From Brevibacillus agri (GTDB lineage Bacteria; Bacillota; Bacilli; Brevibacillales; Brevibacillaceae), in assembly GCF_004117055.1 (NCBI RefSeq), contig NZ_CP026363.1, positions 160,001 through 224,000 of the forward strand: 64,000 nt of DNA. Reading direction: 5' to 3'. Below, one piece after another: positions 16,508-24,744 of this stretch. How positions within the stretch are numbered: the first letter of the stretch is position 1; the number at the start of each line of letters is the position of its first letter. A program made the position numbers and the translations under genes. The notes below the pieces were generated by a model. The model made no database searches. It was not told the origin of the DNA and saw nothing but the letters and a program-made list of their open reading frames with translations.

Positions 16508-18739
16508 TCAAGGCTTCATTCTGAGCAGGCGCATGCTGTTTAAAATGACCAGCAAGGCAGCGCCCGTGTCGCTTAAGACTGCCAGCCACAAGGTCAGCCA
16601 GCCCGGAAAAATCAGCACGAGTGCGGCCAGCTTCACCACGATGGAAAACCAGATGTTTTGTTTGATAATCACCAGCGCTTTGCGGCTGATTCTGACGGTG
16701 TGCGGCAACTTTTCCAGATTGTCGGCCATCAGGACGATATCGGCTGTTTCCATCGCGGTATCCGTCCCTGCTCCGCCCATCGCGATGCCCAGGTCGGCAG
16801 TTGCCAGCGCAGGCGCGTCGTTGATGCCGTCCCCGACCATTGCGACGACTTTGCCCTCCTGTTGCAGCTTTTTCACCGCTTCCACCTTGTCCTGCGGGAG
16901 CAGCTCGGCAAAATAACGGTCTACGCCCGTCTGGGCCGCTACCTTGTTCGCCGTTCCCGCATTGTCGCCTGTCAGCATGATGATCTCGCTGATCCCGGCC
17001 GCTTTCAGCTTGCTGATCGCGCCGACGGTAATCTCGCGGATCGTATCGGCCACTGCGATCATGCCAAGCAGCTTTTGGCGGGTGCCGATCACGATCAGCG
17101 TGTTGCCTTCCGCTTGCAAAGACGCGATCTGCTCCTGCCAGGCGCTCATGTCTACGCCCAGCTCGGCAAACAGCGCGGGCTTTCCGGCGTAGTACACTTC
17201 GCCATGAATCGTCGCCTGAACGCCTTTTCCCACCAGCGCCTGGAAGTCCTCGCCCGCGAGCGCCGCCACCTGCTTTTCCTTGGCGTATGCCACAATCGCC
17301 TGGGCAATCGGATGGCTGGAGCGCTCCTCCATCGTTCTGGCAATCGCGAGGATGGCTTCCTCCGTCTCGCCTGCGGCCACCACCTGCGTCACGCGCGGCT
17401 TGCCCTCTGTCAGCGTGCCTGTTTTGTCAAAGGCAATCGCCTCAATCGCTCCGGCCCGCTCCAGAAATGTCCCGCCTTTTATCAGCACGCCGTTTCGCGC
17501 TGCGTTTCCGATCGCCGATACGATGGCAACGGGCGTCGAGATGACCAATGCGCACGGGCAAGCGACCACAAGCAGCTCCAGCGCCTTGTAAAACCATTCT
17601 CCCCACGTGCCCATGCCGAGCACGGGAGGGAACACGATCACGAGCAAAGCGAGAACAAGCACGATTGGCGTGTACATGGCGGCGAACTTGTCGACGAACG
17701 CCTGAGTCGGAGCCTTTTTCTCCTGGGCCTCCTCCACCAGATGAATGATGCGCGCAATCGCCGTATCCTCGACGAGCTTTGTCACCTTGATTTCCAGAGC
17801 GCCGCTTTCATTCACGCTGCCTGCGAACACCGCGTCGCCCGCCTGCTTGTCGACCGGGATGGACTCCCCGGTAATCGGGGCCTGATTCACGCTGGAATGT
17901 CCGGACAAAATATCGCCGTCGAGCGGGATTTTCTCCCCCGGTTTGACCACGATCACGTCGCCTACGCCAATCTCTTCTACGGACATTCTCGTCAGCGCAT
18001 CGCCTTTTTTCACCCACGCTTCAGGCGGAGCCAAATCCATCAGGTTGCGGATCGAATCGCGCGTCTTCTCAATGGACTTGGTCTGCAGCAGATTGCCGAT
18101 GGAAAACAGCCAGACAACTGTCGCTCCCTCCAGCCACTCTCCGATCAGCGCTGCGCCAAGCGCCGCTACGGACATCAAGACGTTCATGTCCAGCGACTTG
18201 CTCTTGATCGCGTAAAAAGCGCTGCGCGCCGGGCGGTAGCCGCCGCTGATAATGGACAGGGCGTACAAAATCGTGCTGACCCACGGAGAGGCGCTGGTCA
18301 GCGAAACCAAAAAGCCAAGCGCCAGAAACGCGCCGGACAGTGATGTGAGGACGGTGCCTGCGCGATCGTTTTGGACCGCCTCGCGGGCTGTTCGCCGCTC
18401 AAGCCGTTTGGCGCTGTAGCCTGCCTTGGCGACTTCCTTGATGACGGCTTCGTCCTGCAGTCCGTCGGAGACGAGCTGCATTTTTCCGGTGGAAAAGTTG
18501 ACGCTCACTTCCTTTACCGCAGGCAGCGACTTCATGTGCCGCTCCAATGACTTCGCGCACGAGCTGCAGTCCATGCCATGCACGCGATACACAATCGCCT
18601 GCGCAGACAAAACGCCCGCGCCGTCCGAAGCGATCGCGGCGGCTGGCTCCAGCACCGTGAGAATTTTTTTGTCATGGGTATGCTCCGAGCTGCAATGGTG
18701 CCCGCTGCAGCACCCGCCTTGTTTTGGTTGATTTGACAT
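16508..18739 (-). CDS. cadA: Cd2+/Zn2+/Pb2+-exporting P1B-type ATPase (CadA/ZntA-like)
   Basis: 743-residue heavy-metal efflux pump. The N-terminus is Cys/His-rich (GGCCSGHHCSSEHTHD), then one HMA domain with GMDCSSC (Cys58, Cys61). The membrane metal site is VVACPCALVISTP, followed by phosphorylation motif DKTGTLTEG, the SSHPIA motif of P1B ATPases and GDGINDAPAL. The CPC without an extra CPH/SPC and the HMA type fit Zn/Cd/Pb export rather than Cu. ATG at 18739 follows GGTGAGAG. No regulator is adjacent; a CadC homologue lies 5.6 kb away at 24364-24729. The symbol is by family resemblance; zntA would also fit. Confidence 0.88.
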   Translation of the reverse strand: MSNQPKQGGCCSGHHCSSEHTHDKKILTVLEPAAAIASDGAGVLSAQAIVYRVHGMDCSSCAKSLERHMKSLPAVKEVSVNFSTGKMQLVSDGLQDEAVIKEVAKAGYSAKRLERRTAREAVQNDRAGTVLTSLSGAFLALGFLVSLTSASPWVSTILYALSIISGGYRPARSAFYAIKSKSLDMNVLMSVAALGAALIGEWLEGATVVWLFSIGNLLQTKSIEKTRDSIRNLMDLAPPEAWVKKGDALTRMSVEEIGVGDVIVVKPGEKIPLDGDILSGHSSVNQAPITGESIPVDKQAGDAVFAGSVNESGALEIKVTKLVEDTAIARIIHLVEEAQEKKAPTQAFVDKFAAMYTPIVLVLALLVIVFPPVLGMGTWGEWFYKALELLVVACPCALVISTPVAIVSAIGNAARNGVLIKGGTFLERAGAIEAIAFDKTGTLTEGKPRVTQVVAAGETEEAILAIARTMEERSSHPIAQAIVAYAKEKQVAALAGEDFQALVGKGVQATIHGEVYYAGKPALFAELGVDMSAWQEQIASLQAEGNTLIVIGTRQKLLGMIAVADTIREITVGAISKLKAAGISEIIMLTGDNAGTANKVAAQTGVDRYFAELLPQDKVEAVKKLQQEGKVVAMVGDGINDAPALATADLGIAMGGAGTDTAMETADIVLMADNLEKLPHTVRISRKALVIIKQNIWFSIVVKLAALVLIFPGWLTLWLAVLSDTGAALLVILNSMRLLRMKP

Positions 18740-18894
18740 ATGCTCTCACCTATTTCCCAGGCATCTATTTTCCCCAACTGCTTCCGCGTCCATCCAACAT
18801 ACATTCAAACAAATATTTAATTATTATATTATCGGATACCAGTTTCTGGTTCAAGTGAAGATTTTTAAAGTTTTGCGCCTATTTGTTCCCCATG

Positions 18895-18926
18895 AAAAAA
18901 GGCCAACCAGAAAACGCTGGCTGACC
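18895..18926 (-). terminator. Orphan terminator-like hairpin
   Basis: On the minus strand GGTCAGCCAG pairs (two G-T wobbles) with CTGGTTGGCC, followed by TTTTTT. No intact minus-strand gene ends just to its right, so it may be a relic of a deleted gene. Confidence 0.55.
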
Positions 18927-19384
18927 TGACAATATAAAATTGGCTCTCGTCAGATGATATCCCCTAATGTCCAATGAGTGATCGCTGCAGAACGCAATAT
19001 GGGCCAAGTACAGCTTTCAGCATTCGGAAAAAATGATGATCCAGCAGGCTATCCATTATTACGAGGATCAACTCCTCCCGGCATAGCACTTTAGACAAAT
19101 CACACACTCACAATCTCCTAATCACACTTCAGCCGCGCATGCGCATTAAGTGGCGTTTCGATCCCTTTCCACCTATATTCTCATCTCTACATTTGTCTTA
19201 TACAAGGCCTGTTTCCAGGGGCATATGCAGCCAAAACTTCTGTTACGTGTTTTGTGGATTATCGCAGTCGTTGAAATATGTTATATTTTTACTTTTTTTT
19301 AATAGATTACAAAATACGACAACATTTTCATTCACTTTCTGATAATTTTAATATTGTGAAAGGTCCTTCCCGGACTAACACCAA
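18927..19384. other. Gene-free stretch with decayed coding fragments
   Basis: No intact gene is visible. Short frames around 18980-19090 on the plus strand are interrupted by several stops and look like a worn-out gene end; I could not identify the family. From about 19130 the composition turns clearly AT-rich, continuing into the next two genes. Confidence 0.4.
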
Positions 19385-19435
19385 ATTAATCTTTTCTCTA
19401 CGATTACTTGCACAGTTCTACTAGCCTCTGTCTTA

Positions 19436-20197
19436 GTGGTGCCAGCAGCGAATGCAGCAAAAGTGGATTATTCGAGTTTGAGCAGTAAAGAGCTGGCAAA
19501 AAAGGTTCTTTCATTAAGCGACACTCAAACAAAATCGCAACAGCATTCGTTAAAGTCGGCGATTGCCAACCTTTCTGACGAAGAGTTTGATTCTTTTGTC
19601 CACAACTTAGTCATGCAAAATAACGGAACTGACGAAGAATTGTCGGATAAACTAAAGCCGCTCGGAGTAGAGTTGGAAACAAAGAAAAACAGTAAAATTG
19701 GTCCTACGGCAATGCAGGCTGGAGACATCAACCTCGAACTTTCAACCGCCAAACGAGCTGGTCAATCTTACTATCGTCTAATTGCTTCTTGGAATCCAAA
19801 AGATAACGAGTTTTACCCTGCGACTTATGACTTACTCTCTATTGAATGGGATCCTACTGTGGGGGAATATTACAGCAGTAACGTGGGAGATACAAAGTAT
19901 GTAACTGCTCGGGATGGATCAGAACGGAAAAAGGGAATTTACTTGTTTAATGTACATGACACTGAATTAGACTTCGGTTCTTATGCTGCAGTCTATGTAA
20001 CCAAAAAGAAAAACGAAAAGTTAGATTTTGGTGCAAGATATGTCCACACTTTTGACACTAGAACATGGGGAACCAGCTTCGAAGCAAACTTTAGTTACGC
20101 AAAAACGGGGCCAACTGGTGGCTTACAATTTAAACTTACGCCAACCAAGACAGAGAAAAGTTGGCAAGTTTGGGTAGATGACGTTTTGGAATGGTAG
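19436..20197 (+). CDS. Exported protein of unknown function; signal peptide region out of frame with any start codon
   Basis: The frame encodes a typical secretion signal ending VLVVPAANA just before AKVDYSS, then about 240 residues with no family I recognise: an N-terminal helical part (SSKELAKKVLSLSDTQTKSQ) and a beta-rich C-terminal half (YYRLIASWNPKDNEFYPAT, TWGTSFEANFSYAKTGPTGG). The signal peptide codons begin near 19385, but the frame meets a TAA at 19376 and has no ATG/GTG/TTG before 19436, which lies inside the hydrophobic core. A GTG at 19357 reads NTKLIF in the neighbouring frame, so one missing or extra base near 19395 would restore a full signal. Either a frameshifted gene or a sequence error. 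AT-rich relative to neighbours. Confidence 0.55.
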   Translation: MVPAANAAKVDYSSLSSKELAKKVLSLSDTQTKSQQHSLKSAIANLSDEEFDSFVHNLVMQNNGTDEELSDKLKPLGVELETKKNSKIGPTAMQAGDINLELSTAKRAGQSYYRLIASWNPKDNEFYPATYDLLSIEWDPTVGEYYSSNVGDTKYVTARDGSERKKGIYLFNVHDTELDFGSYAAVYVTKKKNEKLDFGARYVHTFDTRTWGTSFEANFSYAKTGPTGGLQFKLTPTKTEKSWQVWVDDVLEW

Positions 20198-20211
20198 TTT
20201 AAAAATTTAAG

Positions 20212-20241
20212 AAGAGCATTCGGACAGCCGGATGCTCTTTT
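20212..20241 (+). terminator. Terminator after the exported protein gene
   Basis: AGAGCATTCGG and CCGGATGCTCT form an 11-bp near-perfect stem with a short ACAG loop and trailing TTT, 14 bp past the stop. Confidence 0.75.
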
Positions 20242-20264
20242 ATCATGAAAGGATGGAGAGAAAA

Positions 20265-20807
20265 ATGAAAAGAATGTCAATGTTCCTTTTGCTTGCTAGT
20301 TTGTCTCTCATGACAGCCTCTTGCACCACCGCTTCACCAGACCATGTACATGTTCAATATCAAATTACGTTAACGGATGTATTTAAACATCAACACTCAT
20401 GTTCACTCTATCAATTTGAAAAAATTACCGAAGAATTATCTAATGCACAAGACAAAGAAAAACTAGCGTATATTTCAGGAATGATTGATAGTAATCTAAT
20501 AGATAATCCCGCCTTCCTTCCAGCGATTATCCTAACCAATGATGAAACAAAACAAATAATAGCCGATGAACAATTGCAATCTGGAGTTTTAACATTATAT
20601 CAGTATAAAAGAGATTATCTGAAAAAATTACAATCGCTAATTGAACAGAATGATCTTACGGAAATTCAAAATAAGCGAGATGAACTAAAGAAACTAAGCA
20701 CTCTTATGCCGAAAATAAATGATGATCGGCTTTTCAGCAATGATAAATCAAAAATCGAATCATATAAAAAAGATCTGGAATTGGTTATCCAACAATTTCC
20801 GAAGTAA
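20265..20807 (+). CDS. Lipoprotein of unknown function
   Basis: 180-residue predicted lipoprotein. A short signal peptide (MKRMSMFLLLASLSLMTASC) ends at the lipobox Cys. The rest is hydrophilic, helical and charged (LIEQNDLTEIQNKRDELKKL) with no domain I recognise. The ATG at 20265 follows GGAGAG. It is AT-rich like the preceding exported protein gene, from which it is separated by a terminator; the pair may have arrived together by transfer. Confidence 0.7.
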   Translation: MKRMSMFLLLASLSLMTASCTTASPDHVHVQYQITLTDVFKHQHSCSLYQFEKITEELSNAQDKEKLAYISGMIDSNLIDNPAFLPAIILTNDETKQIIADEQLQSGVLTLYQYKRDYLKKLQSLIEQNDLTEIQNKRDELKKLSTLMPKINDDRLFSNDKSKIESYKKDLELVIQQFPK

Positions 20808-20991
20808 CGGAATTATCCTTACTTCCCATCCGCTGTGGTGGTCTCCAGCCATAACGCAAACTGTCGATCGCTCTACCGTATAGAACCGGGAACGATCGCC
20901 AGTTTGTTGAAACAGTTCTTTTCTAGCATGGACAGCACGACTTTTGGAACTTTGCAAACGACACTGCGGCGGAGCTAGAGCCTTTTTTTCG

Positions 20992-21288
20992 TTACTTCGT
21001 CTGCTTCTGTGCAGCGTTGGCAGCCGTTTGCCAACGCTCGCCACAGTCCAGGCAGACGCATTTGAGAATTTTTTTCTTTTCCAGGTGCATGCGAACGGCA
21101 AATAGCACGAATGCGCCCATCAGACCGAGAAACAGGAAAATGACAGGCGTTCCTTTCACGGAGACGCCGATCACCCCGAGCACCACCAGTACAGCCGCGT
21201 AGATGGAAATATATAAAGGTCGGTTGATCGTTTCGGTAAAGTCGATTTTCTTGGAACGGCACTTTGCGCATTTTTGTTGGAAACTCAT
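20992..21288 (-). CDS. Small membrane protein with zinc-ribbon-like Cys pairs at both ends
   Basis: 98 residues: a CAKC pair at 7-10, two membrane spans at about 27-42 and 47-66, and a CVCLDC cluster at 77-82. The Cys pairs could form a single zinc ribbon on one face of the membrane. The function is unknown. The ATG at 21288 has GGGAGAG upstream. It lies 134 bp downstream of the CstB-like gene on the same strand. Confidence 0.65.
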   Translation of the reverse strand: MSFQQKCAKCRSKKIDFTETINRPLYISIYAAVLVVLGVIGVSVKGTPVIFLFLGLMGAFVLFAVRMHLEKKKILKCVCLDCGERWQTAANAAQKQTK

Positions 21289-21422
21289 CGCTTTCTCTCC
21301 CTGTTTTCACAATCACGTACAAATGCAATCATGTCCATCTTACACGAAAACAGGGAGGGGCACTACTGCTATCCTCTGCAATTGCTCGCGAGGCGCTGAT
21401 CGTCCTCGGGCGCTGGCTCCCG

Positions 21423-22838
21423 CTACCTTGCGATCGGAAAGCCTTGTCTCGCCCATTCGTCAAAGCCGCCGAGCAAATTTTGCACACGGGAAAAGCCGTT
21501 GGCCCGCAGCAAACTCACGGCTACCGCGGATCGTCGCCCGCTTTTGCACTGAACCAGGATCGGAGTATCGCGCGGCAGCTCCTGCATGCGCTCTGGCAAG
21601 TAGCCGAGCATGATGTGCTTCGCTCCCGGGATAGCGCCTGCCTCCCACTCTTTTTGGTAACGGACATCGAGCACGTACAGTTGTCCTGCCTGCACCTGCT
21701 CTCGCGCCTCCCCGGGCGTGATTTCTGCGTAGGATTCCAACCGCGAATCGCAAGCAAGCTCGTAGACAGCAGGGTCCATCACACCCGCTACCTGATCCAG
21801 CCCAATCGACTGCAAATCTTTCAAAACAGCAGGAACGGACTGCTGGTCGGCGAGCAGGTACACGGGGCGTTCATAGTCCAGCAGCCAGCCCGCCCACGTG
21901 GGAAAAGATTTGTCGTACGGCAGGTTGATGACTCCCGGCACATGTTTTTTGGCAAACAAGCCTGGCGGACGGGTATCCACGACAACGCCCCGTTTCGTCC
22001 ACGCTTCCACTACGCTGATGGAGGCTTCTGCATGCACAGGTGCGGCTATTTGCTGCACCAGCCGCGGCCCTACTTTGTTCCAATGCTTCATCATCGCAAA
22101 ATAAGTCGGCGGCTCAGGCTGGCCCGCAAGCAAGCTTTGCACGAACTCCTGTTCATTTTCATGCTGCAACGCCCAATTCGTGCGCTTCTCATACCCGACC
22201 GTCGACGACTGGACGGCCCCGATCGCCTTGCCGCACGCACTGCCGGCCCCGTGCCCCGGCCAGACTTGCAAATAGTCGGGGAGCTGCTTGAAGCGCGTCA
22301 GCGAGTGAAACATTTGGCGCGCCAGCTCTTCGGCGGAGCCGCTCACGTTCGCCGCTTTTTCCAGCAGGTCCGGGCGGCCGACGTCACCGACAAACACGAA
22401 GTCCCCGGTAAAAATGCCAATCGGTTCATTCGCTGGCGAGCCGACGTCCGTCAAGAGCAGCGCAATATGCTCCGGCGTATGTCCTGGCGTGTGGAGCACC
22501 TCGAAGGCCAGCTTGCCGATCTGGAATGTATCCCCGTCTTTGAGCAAGCGGTGGCTGTACCCGGCGGCGTATGCGTAGCGCCACTGCGGCCCTCCTTCGT
22601 CTGTCAAATAGAGGACGGCTCCGAGTCTGGCCGCGAGTTCCCGCGCACCGGAGAGGAAGTCGGCATGGATATGGGTTTCCGTCACGCCGACAATCTGCAC
22701 GCCGTTTGCTTTTGCCGTCTGCACATACTGCTCGATGTCGCGCGCCGGATCAATCACAATCGCTTCGCCTGCCGCCTGGCAGCCGACCAGATAGGAAGCC
22801 TGGGCCAATTTGTCGTCGTAAAAATATTTGAGCAGCAT
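21423..22838 (-). CDS. cstB: CstB-like persulfide dioxygenase with two rhodanese-type domains
   Basis: 471-residue sulfide-detoxifying enzyme. Residues 1-230 are an ETHE1-type metallo-beta-lactamase domain with THIHADFLSG (His56, His58, Asp60) and HTPGHTPEHIALLL. It is followed by a rhodanese-like domain without catalytic Cys (RPVYLLADQQS) and an active C-terminal rhodanese with the CKSGRRS loop. S. aureus CstB has the same order and oxidises persulfides to thiosulfate. I start at ATG 22838 because AGGAGGG lies 7 nt upstream; an earlier in-frame ATG overlaps that site. It is cotranscribed with the SQR gene 40 bp upstream. Confidence 0.88.
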   Translation of the reverse strand: MLLKYFYDDKLAQASYLVGCQAAGEAIVIDPARDIEQYVQTAKANGVQIVGVTETHIHADFLSGARELAARLGAVLYLTDEGGPQWRYAYAAGYSHRLLKDGDTFQIGKLAFEVLHTPGHTPEHIALLLTDVGSPANEPIGIFTGDFVFVGDVGRPDLLEKAANVSGSAEELARQMFHSLTRFKQLPDYLQVWPGHGAGSACGKAIGAVQSSTVGYEKRTNWALQHENEQEFVQSLLAGQPEPPTYFAMMKHWNKVGPRLVQQIAAPVHAEASISVVEAWTKRGVVVDTRPPGLFAKKHVPGVINLPYDKSFPTWAGWLLDYERPVYLLADQQSVPAVLKDLQSIGLDQVAGVMDPAVYELACDSRLESYAEITPGEAREQVQAGQLYVLDVRYQKEWEAGAIPGAKHIMLGYLPERMQELPRDTPILVQCKSGRRSAVAVSLLRANGFSRVQNLLGGFDEWARQGFPIAR

Positions 22839-22878
22839 ACCGTCGCCCTCCTTCATTACTTATCCGCGTTTGTCTGTC

Positions 22879-24087
22879 CTACATCCTGCCTTTGAGCATG
22901 CCGTGCCAATACATGACGGGAAGCAGCTCTTTTTTCAACCAGTACATGCTACGCCGTTCACGGGATTGATCGAACGGGAACGTCTCCCGTGGAATCTGCT
23001 CGTAATCAAATTCCGCCAAAATCAATTTGCCGTAGCCCGTTACGAGCGGGCAGGAAGTATAGCCGTTGTATTGCCGATAGTCCGGCTTGCCGTTGATTTG
23101 CGACAGCAGGTTTTGCACGACGACCGGAGCCTGCTTGCGGATGGCCGCGCCTGTTTTGGAGGTCGGCAGATTGGCGCAATCCCCGAGCCCGAAAACGTTG
23201 GCAAAACGCGTGTGCTGCAGCGTATGCTTATCCACGTCCAGCCACCCGTCAGCAGCGGCGAGCGGGCTTTTTTTGATAAAATCAGGGGCGCTCATCGGCG
23301 GCACGACGTGAATCATATCGTAGGCCATCGGCACGCGCTCACAGGTATTCACGTTTTCGAATACCGCTTGCTTTTGGTCCGCGCGAATTTCCACGAGGTT
23401 GTGCTGGAAGCTTGTGTAAATCTGTTTTCTGTCGACGACCTTCTGCAAGGCATCGGCATACTTTTGCACGCCGAAAATGGTCGACGCCCCCGAAACAAAC
23501 CGGACGATGGATTGCGAGCGCACACCCGACCGGCGAAAGTAATCGTCCGCCAGGTACATGATTTTTTGCGGAGCGCCGCCGCATTTCACCGGGGTATTCG
23601 GCTGGGTGAAGATCGCCGTCCCGCCCTGAAACTGGCGGATGCTCTCCCATGTGCTCGCGACGTAGTCGTACGAGTAGTTGCTGCATACGCCTGCTTTGCC
23701 GATGCTCTCCTTGAGACCTTTTACTTTGTCCCAATCGAGCTGGATTCCGGCTGCGACAACCAGATAGTCGTAGTGCAGCTTGTTTCCGGACGCCGTCATG
23801 ACGGCGTTGTCTTTTGGCAAAAATTGCGTGACGGCCTCTCTGACCCATATCGCGCCTCTCGGAATGACCGCCGCTTCGTCGCGTACGGTCACCTCCCTGC
23901 TGACAACTCCGGCACCTGCAAGCGTCCACAACGGCTGATAGTAGTGCTTGGCCGCATCATCGACAATGGCAATCTGCCCCGCGAGTTCGCGCGATTTGCG
24001 CAGGAGTTGCGCTGCGACCGTGATGCCTGCACTCCCGCCTCCCACAATTACCAGCTTGTAACGCGTCTGTTGACCCGTCTTTGGCAT
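22879..24087 (-). CDS. sqr: Sulfide:quinone oxidoreductase (SQR)
   Basis: 402-residue FAD enzyme that oxidises sulfide to persulfide/sulfane sulfur and reduces quinone at the membrane surface. The N-terminal dinucleotide fold reads LVIVGGGSAGITVA. The redox-active cysteines are Cys169 (VKCGGAPQK) and Cys346 (YTSCPLVTG). The C-terminal FAD block is FGLGDCANLPTSKTGAA. The ATG at 24087 has GGTGGAGG upstream. The persulfide product is the substrate of the CstB-like enzyme encoded next, giving a two-step sulfide oxidation operon. Confidence 0.9.
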   Translation of the reverse strand: MPKTGQQTRYKLVIVGGGSAGITVAAQLLRKSRELAGQIAIVDDAAKHYYQPLWTLAGAGVVSREVTVRDEAAVIPRGAIWVREAVTQFLPKDNAVMTASGNKLHYDYLVVAAGIQLDWDKVKGLKESIGKAGVCSNYSYDYVASTWESIRQFQGGTAIFTQPNTPVKCGGAPQKIMYLADDYFRRSGVRSQSIVRFVSGASTIFGVQKYADALQKVVDRKQIYTSFQHNLVEIRADQKQAVFENVNTCERVPMAYDMIHVVPPMSAPDFIKKSPLAAADGWLDVDKHTLQHTRFANVFGLGDCANLPTSKTGAAIRKQAPVVVQNLLSQINGKPDYRQYNGYTSCPLVTGYGKLILAEFDYEQIPRETFPFDQSRERRSMYWLKKELLPVMYWHGMLKGRM

Positions 24088-24306
24088 AATCCTCCACCTC
24101 ATCTCTTTTGACACTGTGCTAGAAGGGGCGCTTAGCCGCTCGCCCTGCCACGGGCAGGCAGCAGCCTTGAGGTTTTCTGGAATAATCAGGAAAACTCCCC
24201 TATCAAAGAGCTATGACGATCGCCCGCGGAAAATGAGCCTAATCGTTGGAGTTATATGCCCAGTCCGCATTCTTGCCAGCCGGGACTGCAAAATGCCTTT
24301 TCTCTT

Positions 24307-24326
24307 TTCGCGCGAATGTCTATAAT
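24307..24326 (+). promoter_or_regulatory. cadC promoter with palindrome
   Basis: A perfect TATAAT lies at 24321-24326. The palindrome TTCGCGCGAA (24307-24316) sits in the spacer and is a candidate operator. The -35 (near 24298) is poor. Confidence 0.45.
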
Positions 24327-24363
24327 AGTAGGACATTGAAGTAAGCAAGAGGTGATTTTTACG

Positions 24364-24729
24364 GTGGACGACATCTGTGAGATTCAATGCTATGACGAAG
24401 AAAAAGTCAGTCGCTTGAAGCCGTACGCTACAGAATCCGAAGGGGTAGCGAAAATTTTCAAGGCGCTCGCCGACGACACCCGGGCGAAAATCATTCATAT
24501 TTTGTCCATGGAAGACGAGCTGTGCGTCTGTGACGTCGCAGCCATCATCGGCAGCTCCATCGCCAACACCTCGCATCATTTGCGGCTTCTGCGCAACATG
24601 GGCCTGGCCAAATACCGCAAAGAAGGCAAGCTCGTCTTTTATTCGCTGGACGATGACCACGTGCGCCATCTGATCTCAGCGGGAGTAGAGCATGCCAAAG
24701 AACAGAGATCGACTGTCCGAGCTACGTGA
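24364..24729 (+). CDS. cadC: ArsR/SmtB-family metal sensor repressor CadC
   Basis: 121-residue metal-responsive repressor. All four thiolate ligands known from S. aureus CadC are in place: Cys5 and Cys9 in the N-terminal CEIQCYDEEKV and Cys54, Cys56 in ELCVCD of the recognition region. The winged helix continues SIANTSHHLRLLR and the beta-wing KEGKLVFYSL. Cd/Pb/Zn binding would release DNA. I start at GTG 24364, 8 nt after AAGAGGTGA; GTG 24352 overlaps that site. It is convergent with the copper ATPase, not beside its expected cadA target. Confidence 0.9.
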   Translation: MDDICEIQCYDEEKVSRLKPYATESEGVAKIFKALADDTRAKIIHILSMEDELCVCDVAAIIGSSIANTSHHLRLLRNMGLAKYRKEGKLVFYSLDDDHVRHLISAGVEHAKEQRSTVRAT

Positions 24730-24744
24730 TCGCTCGGTTTTTTT
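24717..24744 (+). terminator. cadC terminator overlapping its stop codon
   Basis: CCGAGC (24717-24722) pairs with GCTCGG (24732-24737) around a 9-base loop, followed by seven T. The stop codon TGA (24727-24729) lies in the loop. Confidence 0.7.

Noticed and set aside
20940..20991. GGCGGAGCTAGAGCC followed by T7 as terminator for the lipoprotein gene
   Set aside because: Only a 3-bp GC stem; too weak to call.
21264..22895. Long plus-strand frame opposite the CstB-like gene
   Set aside because: It is a shadow of the GC-rich coding strand; its translation is Arg/His/Pro-rich without domains.
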